A DNA stretch of 64,000 bases, taken from NCBI GenBank assembly GCA_965203795.1, contig OZ241915.1, forward strand, positions 372,001 to 436,000, read 5' to 3'. A model generated the notes under the pieces. That model made no database searches and was not told where the DNA came from. It worked only from the letters and a program-made list of their open reading frames with translations. This DNA comes from CBDBBY01 sp965203795. Lineage in GTDB: Bacteria > Pseudomonadota > Alphaproteobacteria > Rhodobacterales > Rhodobacteraceae. Shown here one piece after another: positions 50,765 through 59,265 of the stretch; positions within the stretch are counted from its first letter, which is position 1, and each line of letters starts with the position of its first letter. The position numbers and the translations under genes were made by a program.

Positions 50765-52653
50765 TAGAGCCTCTGGCCGGCCCGGCCCGCCTCCCGCTTC
50801 GCGACGAGTGCGCGGGTTTCCGGGTCACCGGTCACCTCGGCGCCCACGACATCCCACCATACGCCGGAGTCCGGCGGGAACCGGTACTTCTCGGTCGGCA
50901 CGACGATCATGCACGGGCCCGCTTCCTTCCGGGCCGCCGCGAGCGCGTCGCGCACCTCGCTTTCGCTCTCGGCCAGCCAGGCGCGCACTCCCACGCTTTC
51001 GGCGTTCTTGACGTAGTCGACTTCGATGAAATCGCCCTTGTCCAGCAGGCCGGTTTCCGGATCCCGGATCCGGAACTCGTTGCCGAGCGAGTGCCCGACC
51101 AGCGCCTTCTGGTGGCCGTGGATCGACTGGTAGCCGTAGTTGACGTTCAGGACGACTGTGATCTTCGTCCGCTCCTGCATTGCCGTGACCAGCTCCATCG
51201 GGTGCATCTGGTAATTGCCGTCGCCCATGAGCACGAACACTTCCCCTTCGTGCCCGGAAAGGCGGACGCCGATGGCGGCCGGAATGTCGTAGCCCATGCA
51301 GGAGTTCCCGAACTCGATATGCACGTTTCTGCCGCCCGTCGCGTCGAACAGCTTCGTCAGGTCGGCCGGAATGGTTCCCGCCGCGGCAACCAGGGTGTCG
51401 CCGGCCCGCATCTCGCCGTTCAGGATTCCGACAAGCTGGCCTTGGCTCAGCTTCTCGTTGTGCCGGTTGACGAAGACCTCCGAAGCCAGGACCCGCTTCC
51501 AGTCTTCGCGGCGGTCCGCCGCGGCTCCGGTCCAAGAGGGGTTCGGAGAAGCCCCGGCGGCGGTGCTAGCCTCGGACAGTGCTTCGAGCGACAGCCGCGC
51601 GTCGGCCGTGACCGGCAGGGCGCCGAGCTTGAACGCGTCCCGGCTGTTGACGTTGATCGAGACGAATTTGACATCGGGATTCCGGAACGCGGAATTCGAC
51701 CCGGTCACGAAGTCGTGCAGGCGCGTTCCGACGCAGATCACGAGATCGGCCTCTTCGGCGGTGCGGCCCGCCACAGGCGTGCCGAGGTGCCCGGTGCCCC
51801 CGACAAGCAGGCTCGAGTCCTCCCTCATCGCGCCGCGGCCGGCGTGGGTTTCGCCGACCGGGATTCCGAATTCCGTCGCGAAGGACGCGAGCGCGTCCCA
51901 GGCCTCGGAGTAGTGAACGCCGCCGCCCGCGATGATGTACGGGCGCCGGGACCGCCGGACCAGCTCGGCGGCTTCCGTGATCCGCTCTGGATTCGGTGCC
52001 GGCCGTTCGATCCGCCAGACGCGCTTCTCGAAGAACCGCGCCGGATAGTCGAACGCGTAGCACTGTATGTCCTGCGGGAGCGCGATCGTGACGGCGCCCG
52101 TCTCGGCCGGGCTGGTCATCACCCGCATCGCTTCGGGCAGCGCGGTCAGAATCTGTTCGGGCCGCGTGATCCGGTCGAAGAACCGGCTCACTACGCGGAA
52201 GGTGTCGGTCACCGACATGTCCTCGGAGGTCAGGTGCTCGATGTCCTGGAGCACCTTCCCGCCGTACCTGGAGGCGTAATAGTCCGACGGGAGCAGCAGG
52301 ACGGGAATCCGGCAGATCGTCGCGGTCGCCGCGCCCGTGATCATGTTGGTGGCGCCCGGCCCTATGGAGGTCGTGCACGCCATTGCCGCCTTGCGCCGCA
52401 TCGCCCGCGCGAATCCCGTCGACGCGTGGACCATGGACTGCTCGTTGGCGGGCTGGCGGTACGGAAGGCCGTCTCCGTACTCCACCAGCGCCTGGCTGAT
52501 CCCGGAAACGTTCCCGTGGCCGAAAATCCCCCAGATTCCTTGGATGAAGCGCTGCTTCCGGCCGTCGTACTCGCTGTATTGGGCCTGCAGGAATTTCACG
52601 ATCGCCTGCGACAGAGTCAGCCGCTCCGTCTTTTCCGCTGCGTAGAATTCCAT
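50758..52653 (-). CDS. iolD: 3D-(3,5/4)-trihydroxycyclohexane-1,2-dione hydrolase
   Basis: IolD (631 residues) opens the ring of the inositol intermediate THcHDO. It is ThDP-dependent: LTLSQAIVKFLQAQYSEYDG, GIWGIFGHGNVSGISQALVEYG, YRQPANEQSMVHASTGFARA with the catalytic glutamate, TSIGPGATNMITGAATA and the ThDP/Mg motif GDGNYQMHPMELVTA. This length and the GHGN motif are specific for IolD. No iolB, iolC, iolE or iolA gene lies in the window. Confidence 0.92.
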   Translation of the reverse strand: MEFYAAEKTERLTLSQAIVKFLQAQYSEYDGRKQRFIQGIWGIFGHGNVSGISQALVEYGDGLPYRQPANEQSMVHASTGFARAMRRKAAMACTTSIGPGATNMITGAATATICRIPVLLLPSDYYASRYGGKVLQDIEHLTSEDMSVTDTFRVVSRFFDRITRPEQILTALPEAMRVMTSPAETGAVTIALPQDIQCYAFDYPARFFEKRVWRIERPAPNPERITEAAELVRRSRRPYIIAGGGVHYSEAWDALASFATEFGIPVGETHAGRGAMREDSSLLVGGTGHLGTPVAGRTAEEADLVICVGTRLHDFVTGSNSAFRNPDVKFVSINVNSRDAFKLGALPVTADARLSLEALSEASTAAGASPNPSWTGAAADRREDWKRVLASEVFVNRHNEKLSQGQLVGILNGEMRAGDTLVAAAGTIPADLTKLFDATGGRNVHIEFGNSCMGYDIPAAIGVRLSGHEGEVFVLMGDGNYQMHPMELVTAMQERTKITVVLNVNYGYQSIHGHQKALVGHSLGNEFRIRDPETGLLDKGDFIEVDYVKNAESVGVRAWLAESESEVRDALAAARKEAGPCMIVVPTEKYRFPPDSGVWWDVVGAEVTGDPETRALVAKREAGRAGQRLYY

Positions 52654-52999
52654 TCCCGTGGCCTCTCATCCCTTCCGGCTGCTGCGCGTTTCGATGCGGC
52701 AGCGCTTTCGCGCGCGGATGATTGCAGATTGAATCAAGGAACTGAAGACTGCTGCGGAAGACGCGCGCCGTTTGCAAGCGGGGGTCGAGGGAACGTCCGA
52801 CGGATGCGATCGGGACCGCGAACCGGGGGAAGCTGCCGCGCTCGCGGCGTGTTGTTCCGCTTTCGGCGGCCGCCCGCGTTCGCCGGAAGGTTGGCGCCGA
52901 GCAGCCGGGTGGCTTCCGATGCGCCTCGGCAGGCGGCGGGCCGACCCGGCATCGGTCGGCGAAGATAGGCGCGATCGCGTCCGGATTCGGAGGTGCTCC
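52654..52999. other. Divergent promoter region of iolD and the epimerase gene
   Basis: These 346 bases separate two divergent genes and should hold both promoters. No clear inverted repeat or -35/-10 pair was found, and no gene is supportable. A + strand frame leads into the epimerase start but has no domain before it. Confidence 0.5.
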
Positions 53000-53818
53000 A
53001 TGCGGAGCGTGCTGGTTACGGGATCCACAGGAAACCTGGGAAGCAAGGCCGTCGCGGCCCTCGAAGCCGTCGAGGACGTGAGGATCGTCAGGATCGGAAG
53101 GAATTCGGCCGGTCTGCCGGATGTGATTTCCGCCGACCTCAGCGACTATGGCGGCGGATGGGCGCGAAGATTCAGGGGAATGGACGCGGTGCTCCACTTG
53201 GCCGCGGATCCGCGCCCGGTTTCGGAATGGGCGGCCGTAACGAAGCTGAACATCGATCTCGCGCTCAACGTGTTCCGGGCGGCCGAAGAGGCGCAGGTGG
53301 GCCGGCTCGTCTTCGCCAGCTCGAACTGGGTTGTCGGAGGCTACAGGTTCGGACGCGAGCGGCTCGCACCGGGTATCCCGCCCCGGCCAGTCAATCCGTA
53401 CGGCGCGTCCAAGCTGTTCGTGGAGCGCGCGGCGATGGCGCTCGGGGAGCGGACCGGGATCTCCGTGCTGGCGTTGCGAATCGGATACTGCCAGCCGGGC
53501 GAGAACCTTCCGGGTCCGCACATGGCGTTCGGCAGATGGGGCCAGGAGATGTGGCTCAGCAACGAGGACTGGGCGCAGGCGGTCCGCGGATCCTGCCTTT
53601 CCGGCTGCAAGGAAAGCGCCGTGCTGAACGTCGTCTCGCAAAACGAGGGCATGCGGTGGGATCTGGAGTCGGCGCGCGCAATCATTGGCTACGAGCCTGC
53701 CAGCCGCCATGCGCCAACGCTGTCCGCAACGGCTCTGTTCAGGGATGCGGCGGCGCGCCTGCGCGACCGCGTGATCCGCCGGCATTCCGCAAGGCCGCTC
53801 TTCGGAACCCGCTGGTAG
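53000..53818 (+). CDS. NAD-dependent epimerase/dehydratase, uronate dehydrogenase-like
   Basis: A 272-residue extended SDR: VLVTGSTGNLGSKAVAAL at the cofactor site, FRGMDAVLHLAADPRPV, RLVFASSNWVVGGY, and the Tyr-x3-Lys pair in PVNPYGASKLFVE. LRIGYCQPGENLPGPH and DWAQAVRGSC resemble uronate dehydrogenase. The ATG at 53000 has GGAGG six bases upstream. With iolD opposite it may act on a sugar acid, but the substrate is not known. Confidence 0.82.
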   Translation: MRSVLVTGSTGNLGSKAVAALEAVEDVRIVRIGRNSAGLPDVISADLSDYGGGWARRFRGMDAVLHLAADPRPVSEWAAVTKLNIDLALNVFRAAEEAQVGRLVFASSNWVVGGYRFGRERLAPGIPPRPVNPYGASKLFVERAAMALGERTGISVLALRIGYCQPGENLPGPHMAFGRWGQEMWLSNEDWAQAVRGSCLSGCKESAVLNVVSQNEGMRWDLESARAIIGYEPASRHAPTLSATALFRDAAARLRDRVIRRHSARPLFGTRW

Positions 53819-53930
53819 CAGGGGCTCGCATCGGGCGGATTGCGGACGAGGCGGGGATGGTGTCTACGGCCCGCGGCGGCCTGCCGCGGCTCATCCGCAA
53901 CGCCGCGCAACGTGCTGGAAGGAGCGGCCC

Positions 53931-55028
53931 TTGGGCTTCAGGACAGGCATCGTCGGCCTCCCGAACGTCGGGAAGTCGACCTTGTTCAACGCGCTGACCG
54001 GCACTGCCGCCGCGCAGGCCGCGAACTATCCGTTCTGCACGATCGAGCCGAATCTGGGCGAGGTCGCCGTGCCCGACAAAAGGCTGGCCGAGGTAGCCAG
54101 GATCGCGGGCTCGCCGGCGATTGTGCCCGCGACCATGACGTTCGTCGACATCGCGGGCCTCGTCAAAGGGGCGTCGGAGGGGGACGGGCTCGGCAACCAG
54201 TTCCTTGCCAGCATCAGGGAAGTCGACGCGGTCGCGCATGTCGTGCGCTGCTTCGAAGACGAGGATGTGGTCCATGTCGGCGGCGCGGTCGACCCCTTGT
54301 CCGACATCGGGACGGTGGAAACGGAGCTCGCCCTGGCGGATCTGGAATCGGTCGAGCGAAGGCTCGAGAAGCTGGCGCGAAAGGTGCGCGGCGGCGACCA
54401 GGAAGCCGTCGTTCTGGACGGTCTGCTGCGCCGCGCCGGCGAGGCGCTGGGGTCCGGCAGATCCGCCCGTGCCGTCGCGCCGGAAGCGCACGAGGAGAAG
54501 GCGTGGAGCCGGATCCAGCTGATAACCGCTAAACCCGCAATGTACGTCTGCAACGTCGAGGAGAATTCCGCTGCGAGCGGCAACAGCCTCTCGGCGGCCG
54601 TCGCGGAACTGGCGGCTCGGACCGGCGCGGGATGCATCACGATTTCGGCTCTGATCGAAGAGGAGGTCGCGCAGCTCGAAGCGGCGGACGCCGCCGAGTA
54701 CTTGGCCGAGCTGGGCTGCGCCGAATCCGGCTTGGCGCGCCTGATCCGCCAAGGCTACGAGCTGCTCGGACTCAGGACCTTCTTCACCGCGGGCCCCAAG
54801 GAGGCCCGCGCTTGGACCGTTCCAGCGGGCATCGATGCCAGAAGCGCCGCGGGCGTCATCCACGGGGACTTCATGCGCGGGTTCATAAGGGCGGAAACCG
54901 CCTCGTACGAAGACTACGCGGAATGCGGAGGAGAGCAGGGCGCGAGAGCCGCCGGAAGACTCCGCTCGGAAGGCAGGTCATACGAAGTCCAGGACGGCGA
55001 TGTGATCAGGTTCCTGTTCAACGTCTGA
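53931..55028 (+). CDS. ychF: Redox-responsive ATPase YchF (Obg family)
   Basis: YchF (365 residues): G1 GLPNVGKSTLFNAL, DIAGLVKGASEGDGLGNQFL for switch regions, and NVEE at the G4 position, where YchF proteins have NxxE in place of NKxD and so prefer ATP. The C-terminal TGS-like domain (TFFTAGPKEARAWTV, DFMRGFIRAE) is complete. The TTG start at 53931 has GGAAGGAG upstream. It binds ribosomes and is linked to stress responses. Confidence 0.94.
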   Translation: MGFRTGIVGLPNVGKSTLFNALTGTAAAQAANYPFCTIEPNLGEVAVPDKRLAEVARIAGSPAIVPATMTFVDIAGLVKGASEGDGLGNQFLASIREVDAVAHVVRCFEDEDVVHVGGAVDPLSDIGTVETELALADLESVERRLEKLARKVRGGDQEAVVLDGLLRRAGEALGSGRSARAVAPEAHEEKAWSRIQLITAKPAMYVCNVEENSAASGNSLSAAVAELAARTGAGCITISALIEEEVAQLEAADAAEYLAELGCAESGLARLIRQGYELLGLRTFFTAGPKEARAWTVPAGIDARSAAGVIHGDFMRGFIRAETASYEDYAECGGEQGARAAGRLRSEGRSYEVQDGDVIRFLFNV

Positions 55029-55030
55029 GC

Positions 55031-55050
55031 GCCGCCTCCCGTTCGGCGGC
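55031..55050. terminator. Hairpin between convergent ychF and ileS
   Basis: GCCGCC (55031-55036) and GGCGGC (55045-55050) pair around an 8-base loop in the 36-base gap between two convergent genes. It may end both transcripts, though neither side has a T-run. Confidence 0.5.
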
Positions 55051-55064
55051 AGGCATCCCCGGCT

Positions 55065-57986
55065 TCAGGCGATCGCCGCCTCGCAGCGGCTGCAGACGCC
55101 GGATCCGCCCGGCAGGCCGACCTCCGGAAGCACCTTCCAGCAGCGGCCGCATTTGCCGCCTTCGGCCTTCTCGAACACGACGCTCGCGCCGGGAATTTCC
55201 GGCAGCCTGAACGCCTCGGCCGGGGGCGGGTCGGCGCTCAGCGATATCGCGGATGTGATGCAGACGTCGTCGAACCGCACCGATCGCAGCACGGCGAGAT
55301 CCTCCCCGCTGTCCACATGGACCACGGGCGCGGCCTCGAGGCTGGCCCCGATCGTCTTGTCCTGGCGCTGGACTTCCAGCGCGGACGTGACGACGCGCCG
55401 GATGCGCCTGACCGTCCGCCACTTTTGCGCGAGCGCGTCGTCGATCCAGCTTTCGGGCGAGGGCGGGAAATCCTCCAGATGGACGGAACCGCCGTCGCCC
55501 GGGAACCGGCAGAGCCAGACCTCCTCCATCGTGAAAGCCAGGACAGGAGCCAGCCAGGCCGAAAGCCGGTGGAACAGGATATCAAGAACCGTGCGGGCCG
55601 ACCGCGGGACCGTGCCGTCGGCGCGGTCGCAATAGAGGGCGTCCTTCCTGATGTCGAAATAGAACGCGGAAAGATCGGCGGTCGCGAAATTGAATATCTC
55701 CTGGAACACGCCCTGGAAGTCGTAATTGGCGTATCCCTCCCTGACCTTCCGGTCGAGCGTGGCGACCCTGTGGAGCACCCAGCGCTCCAGCTCCGGCATC
55801 TCCGAGGGATCGACCGCCTCCTCGGACGGCTCGAAGCCGTGCAGGTTTCCGAGAATGAAGCGGAAGGAGTTCCGGAGGCGGCGGTAGCTGTCGGCGACGT
55901 TCTTCAGAATCTCGGGGCCGATCCGGAGATCCGAGGTGTAGTCGGCCTGCGCGACCCAGAGCCTGAGGATGTCGGCGCCGTACTGCTTGACCACTTCGTC
56001 CGGCGCCACCGTGTTGCCGAGCGATTTGGCCATCTTCATGCCCTTTTCGTCGAGCGTGAAGCCGTGGGTCAGGACGCCCCGGTACGGGGCGCCGCCCCGC
56101 GTGCCGCATGCTTGGAGAATGGACGAGTGGAACCAGCCCCGGTGCTGGTCGGTGCCTTCCAAATACAAATCCGCGATGCCGTCCTTGGAACCGTCGTCCC
56201 GGTCCCTGAGAACGAACGCGTGCGTCGACCCCGAATCGAACCATACGTCCAGAATGTCGAATATCTGGTCGTACTCGCCGGGATCGTGGCCGCCGCCGAG
56301 GAACCGCTCCTTGGCGCCGGGCTTGTACCACGCGTCGGCGCCTTCCTTCTCGAACACCTCGACGATCCGGTCGTTGACGGCCGGGTCGCGGAGCAGAAAG
56401 TCCGGGTCCGACGGGCCGGCGCCCTTCTTCACGAAGCAGGTCAGCGGGACGCCCCAGGCCCGCTGCCGCGAAAGCACCCAGTCCGGCCGGTTGGAGATCA
56501 TCGAGTGGAGGCGGTTCCGGCCGGTCGGAGGCGTCCATTCCACGCGGCTGTCTATGGCGTTCAGGGCGCGCTCGCGGATCGTCGCGCCGAGCTCGTCCAT
56601 GCCGTCCCCGACCTCGTTGTCGATCGACACGAACCACTGCTGGGTGTTCCGGAATATCAGCGGCGCCTTGGAGCGCCAGCTGTGCGGATAGGAGTGCGTC
56701 AGATGGGAGCGCGCGGCCAGCTTGCCGCAGTCGCGCAGCTTGTCGATCACCGCGCCGTTGGCCCGGCCCTCCTTCCCGTCTTCGGTGAAGACCTCCAAGC
56801 CCCCGAAATACGGCAGATCGCTGCGGAACCGGCCGTCCTCCAGCACGTTGCTGGGGATATCCAGGCCGCGCTTGACGCCGACTACGAAATCGTCCTCTCC
56901 GTGGGACGGCGCCGTGTGGACGAAGCCGGTTCCCGCGTCGTCGGTGACGTGGTCTGCCGGAAATAGCGGCACCTTGTAATCCCAGCGATTCCGTTCGCTT
57001 TCCGAGGATGCGACAAGGCCGCGGAACGGATGCGCGCACGCCAGCGAGCCGAGGGTTTCGGGCGACGCGCCGCCGACCCGGCGCAGTTCAGCTTTGGCGG
57101 CGGAAGCGACGGCGCTTTCCAGCTTGTCGGCCAGCAGCAGGCGCTCGCCTTTGGCCGTCCAGTTGCCGTCGGGCGCTGAATCAACCTCGTAAAGGCCGTA
57201 GTCGATTGCAGGGTTGAAGCAGATCGCGCGGTTGGACGGCAGCGTCCACGGCGTGGTCGTCCAGATGAGGACCGATGCGTCCGCGAGGCCTTCCGCCGCG
57301 GCGCCCGTCGCCTCGGCGTCAACAGGGAATTTCACCCAGACCTGGTTGCTCCTGTGGTCGTGGTACTCGACTTCGGCCTCCGCGAGCGCCGTCTTCTCCA
57401 CCGTCGACCAGAGCACCGGCTTCGATCCCCTGTACAGGGTGCCGTTCATGAGGAATTTCATGAACTCGGCGGCGATGACGGCCTCGGCATGGTAGGCCAT
57501 GGTCAGGTACGGATCGTCCCACTTTCCGATGACGCCGAGGCGGACGAATTCCTCCTTCTGAATCTCGATCCATTCCTCCGCGAACCGCCGGCATTCGTGC
57601 CGCAGCTCCACGATCGGCACCTCGTCCTTACGGCTTCCGCGCTCCCGGTAGCGCTCCTCGATCTTCCATTCGATCGGAAGGCCGTGGCAGTCCCAGCCGG
57701 GCACGTACCGGGCGTCCTTGCCCATCATCTGCTGCGAGCGGACGACCATGTCCTTGAGGATCTTGTTCAGCGCGTGGCCGATATGCAGATGCCCGTTCGC
57801 GTACGGCGGACCGTCATGAAGGACGAAGGGCGGACGGCCCTTCTTTCCGCGCAGCCGGTCGTAGATCCCGAGGCGCTCCCAGCGCTCGAGCCATCCGGGC
57901 TCGCGCCGCGGCAGGCCCGCCCGCATGGGGAAATCGGTTTTCGGCAGTCGGAGCGTGTCCTTGTAGTCGGGCGTTTCGGAACGCAT
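55065..57986 (-). CDS. ileS: Isoleucyl-tRNA synthetase
   Basis: IleS (973 residues) charges tRNA-Ile. The class I HIGH motif is in ANGHLHIGHALNK and KMSKS reads KMAKS in KGMKMAKSLGN. The editing domain (WTTTPWTLPSNRA; DDAGTGFVHTAPSHGEDDF) and the C-terminal zinc cysteines (CGRCWKVLPE, CSRCEAAI) are present. The ATG at 57986 is chosen; the open frame continues 13 codons upstream. No T-box leader is expected or seen. Confidence 0.96.
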   Translation of the reverse strand: MRSETPDYKDTLRLPKTDFPMRAGLPRREPGWLERWERLGIYDRLRGKKGRPPFVLHDGPPYANGHLHIGHALNKILKDMVVRSQQMMGKDARYVPGWDCHGLPIEWKIEERYRERGSRKDEVPIVELRHECRRFAEEWIEIQKEEFVRLGVIGKWDDPYLTMAYHAEAVIAAEFMKFLMNGTLYRGSKPVLWSTVEKTALAEAEVEYHDHRSNQVWVKFPVDAEATGAAAEGLADASVLIWTTTPWTLPSNRAICFNPAIDYGLYEVDSAPDGNWTAKGERLLLADKLESAVASAAKAELRRVGGASPETLGSLACAHPFRGLVASSESERNRWDYKVPLFPADHVTDDAGTGFVHTAPSHGEDDFVVGVKRGLDIPSNVLEDGRFRSDLPYFGGLEVFTEDGKEGRANGAVIDKLRDCGKLAARSHLTHSYPHSWRSKAPLIFRNTQQWFVSIDNEVGDGMDELGATIRERALNAIDSRVEWTPPTGRNRLHSMISNRPDWVLSRQRAWGVPLTCFVKKGAGPSDPDFLLRDPAVNDRIVEVFEKEGADAWYKPGAKERFLGGGHDPGEYDQIFDILDVWFDSGSTHAFVLRDRDDGSKDGIADLYLEGTDQHRGWFHSSILQACGTRGGAPYRGVLTHGFTLDEKGMKMAKSLGNTVAPDEVVKQYGADILRLWVAQADYTSDLRIGPEILKNVADSYRRLRNSFRFILGNLHGFEPSEEAVDPSEMPELERWVLHRVATLDRKVREGYANYDFQGVFQEIFNFATADLSAFYFDIRKDALYCDRADGTVPRSARTVLDILFHRLSAWLAPVLAFTMEEVWLCRFPGDGGSVHLEDFPPSPESWIDDALAQKWRTVRRIRRVVTSALEVQRQDKTIGASLEAAPVVHVDSGEDLAVLRSVRFDDVCITSAISLSADPPPAEAFRLPEIPGASVVFEKAEGGKCGRCWKVLPEVGLPGGSGVCSRCEAAIA

Positions 57987-58101
57987 CGGCGGCCATCCGT
58001 CAAATTCTTCAGAAGCGGGCAACACTTACAGTTGCCGCCCGAGGATTGGCAACCGGACGCCGCCCGTCCCTCGGGGCGATTGCGTGCGGACCAGGGACAA
58101 T

Positions 58102-58137
58102 TCCCGGGTCTCAAGGACGCGTCCACACACGATAGCC
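58102..58137. repeat. 36-bp dispersed repeat, copy B
   Basis: It matches 48534-48569 at 31 of 36 positions in the same orientation. It lies 116 bases before the ileS start and may be an insertion-sequence end. Confidence 0.6.
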
Positions 58138-58552
58138 CAAGAGACATTGGAAGGGATGGCGCGTGGAGGTGTCTACAAGCTTCCTTCTTGAGCCCCTGTC
58201 GGCATCCTTCGTGCCCTCCGGGAGGCGGATTCCAAGAGGAGCGGCACGGCGATGATGCTTCAGACCGCCCGCCGCGACAGCCGTGATGTCGATTTCTTTC
58301 CGCGGGGCTCCAGCGGCTCCGGCAGCAGAGAAAAGCGGTAGGGGGGCGGAAAGGGCGCAAACGGAACAGGCATCGCCGGCGCCGCCCCCGACCGTAGCAA
58401 GCCATCCTCCTACTCGGACAACCGCAAGACATGACGGCCGGAACACCGCCTTCAGAAGGAATTCCGCATCCAGCTGACTGGTTGCGGTCGGTCCCTGCCA
58501 AGGCAACAGAAAGCGACAGGGAGGGTCGACGGGGTGCGCGGCGGGCTGCAAC

Positions 58553-58571
58553 TTTGCATATATTGTGCAAA
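58553..58571. promoter_or_regulatory. Inverted repeat upstream of abiEi (candidate operator)
   Basis: TTTGCA (58553-58558) and TGCAAA (58566-58571) are reverse complements around TATATTG, 32 bases before the abiEi start and overlapping a likely AT-rich promoter. AbiEi antitoxins bind inverted repeats to repress their operon. Confidence 0.6.
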
Positions 58572-58603
58572 TAAAAGCGTGAGTCGTTTAGAAGATTGGT
58601 CCG

Positions 58604-59179
58604 ATGAAATCCGTGGATGCAATCAAGATCCTGTGCGGTCTGGACCGGGACGGCCGGGCGGTCTTCTCGGCGGCGGAGCTGCGCTGCATCTTCCCGGAGC
58701 GGTCCGGCCATACCTTCGCCGCCGGCCTGCGCCGGCTGGCGGCCCAGGGCATACTGAAGCGCGCCGCGCACGGCGTCTACGTCAACACGCTTTCCCAAGG
58801 CCCGCGGGCCAAGCGCAACGAGGAGGTGGCAGTCCGCCTGCGCAGCGGTGAATACAGCTATGTCAGCCTGGAATCGGCGCTGTCGGCGTTCGGGGTGATC
58901 TCGCAGATCCCGGTCGGCCGGACGACGATGATGACCACCGGCCGCTCCGGCGAGATCGACAGCATATACGGCACGCTGGATTTCACCCATACGGATCGGT
59001 CTGTGCGGGACATCCTGGCTTCGACCATGCTTGTCGAGGACCGGCCGCTGCGCTTCGCCCGCGTCGAGACGGCGCTGCGGGACCTCCGGCGGGTCGGGCG
59101 CAACATGGATCTGGTCGACATGGATGTTTACCGCGAGATCTTGGAGGAACAGGCAGCGGCAAGAGGGTCGACGGGATGA
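58604..59179 (+). CDS. abiEi: AbiEi-type antitoxin (type IV system)
   Basis: A 191-residue AbiEi: an N-terminal winged helix (FSAAELRCIFPERSGHTFAAGLRRLAAQGIL, AAHGVYVN) and the AbiEi C-terminal domain (YSYVSLESALSAFGVISQIP, TTGRSGEIDSIYGTLDFTHT, ARVETALRDLRRVGRN). It represses the operon and counteracts the toxin without direct binding. It is complete. Its stop overlaps the toxin start (ATGA). Confidence 0.88.
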   Translation: MKSVDAIKILCGLDRDGRAVFSAAELRCIFPERSGHTFAAGLRRLAAQGILKRAAHGVYVNTLSQGPRAKRNEEVAVRLRSGEYSYVSLESALSAFGVISQIPVGRTTMMTTGRSGEIDSIYGTLDFTHTDRSVRDILASTMLVEDRPLRFARVETALRDLRRVGRNMDLVDMDVYREILEEQAAARGSTG

Positions 59180-59265
59180 AGCAGGACTTGGCGCACATGG
59201 TTGAGCTCGCCCTGCAGGGCAACCCGGCCCTCGATGGCTTGGAGCCCGCAGTGGAGAAGGAAATT
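59176..59265 (+). pseudogene. abiEii: abiEii toxin, 5' fragment
   Basis: Thirty codons from the ATG at 59176 (KQDLAHMVELALQGNPALDG) end at EKEI, where the IS5-like element begins. Joined to the part at 60598-61386 (next residues LHYDIL) it makes one frame of 292 codons, a normal AbiEii length. The frame otherwise runs on into the element and stops at 59379. Confidence 0.85.

Larger units (their letters stand above)
57987..58603. other. Intergenic region between ileS and abiEi
   Basis: These 617 bases hold no supportable gene. They include copy B of a 36-bp repeat (58102-58137) and the abiE operator (58553-58571). Overlapping frames on both strands are low-complexity and unmatched. The ileS promoter should lie at the left end. 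Confidence 0.5.

Noticed and set aside
49471..52968. Very long + strand open frame (1165 codons)
   Set aside because: It crosses the LacI gene in another frame and runs antisense to iolD, with no domain of its own beyond the short transposase-like start.
57987..58603. T-box leader upstream of ileS
   Set aside because: No T-box-type AGGGTGG sequence or terminator/antiterminator pair is seen, and T-boxes are not expected in this kind of organism.
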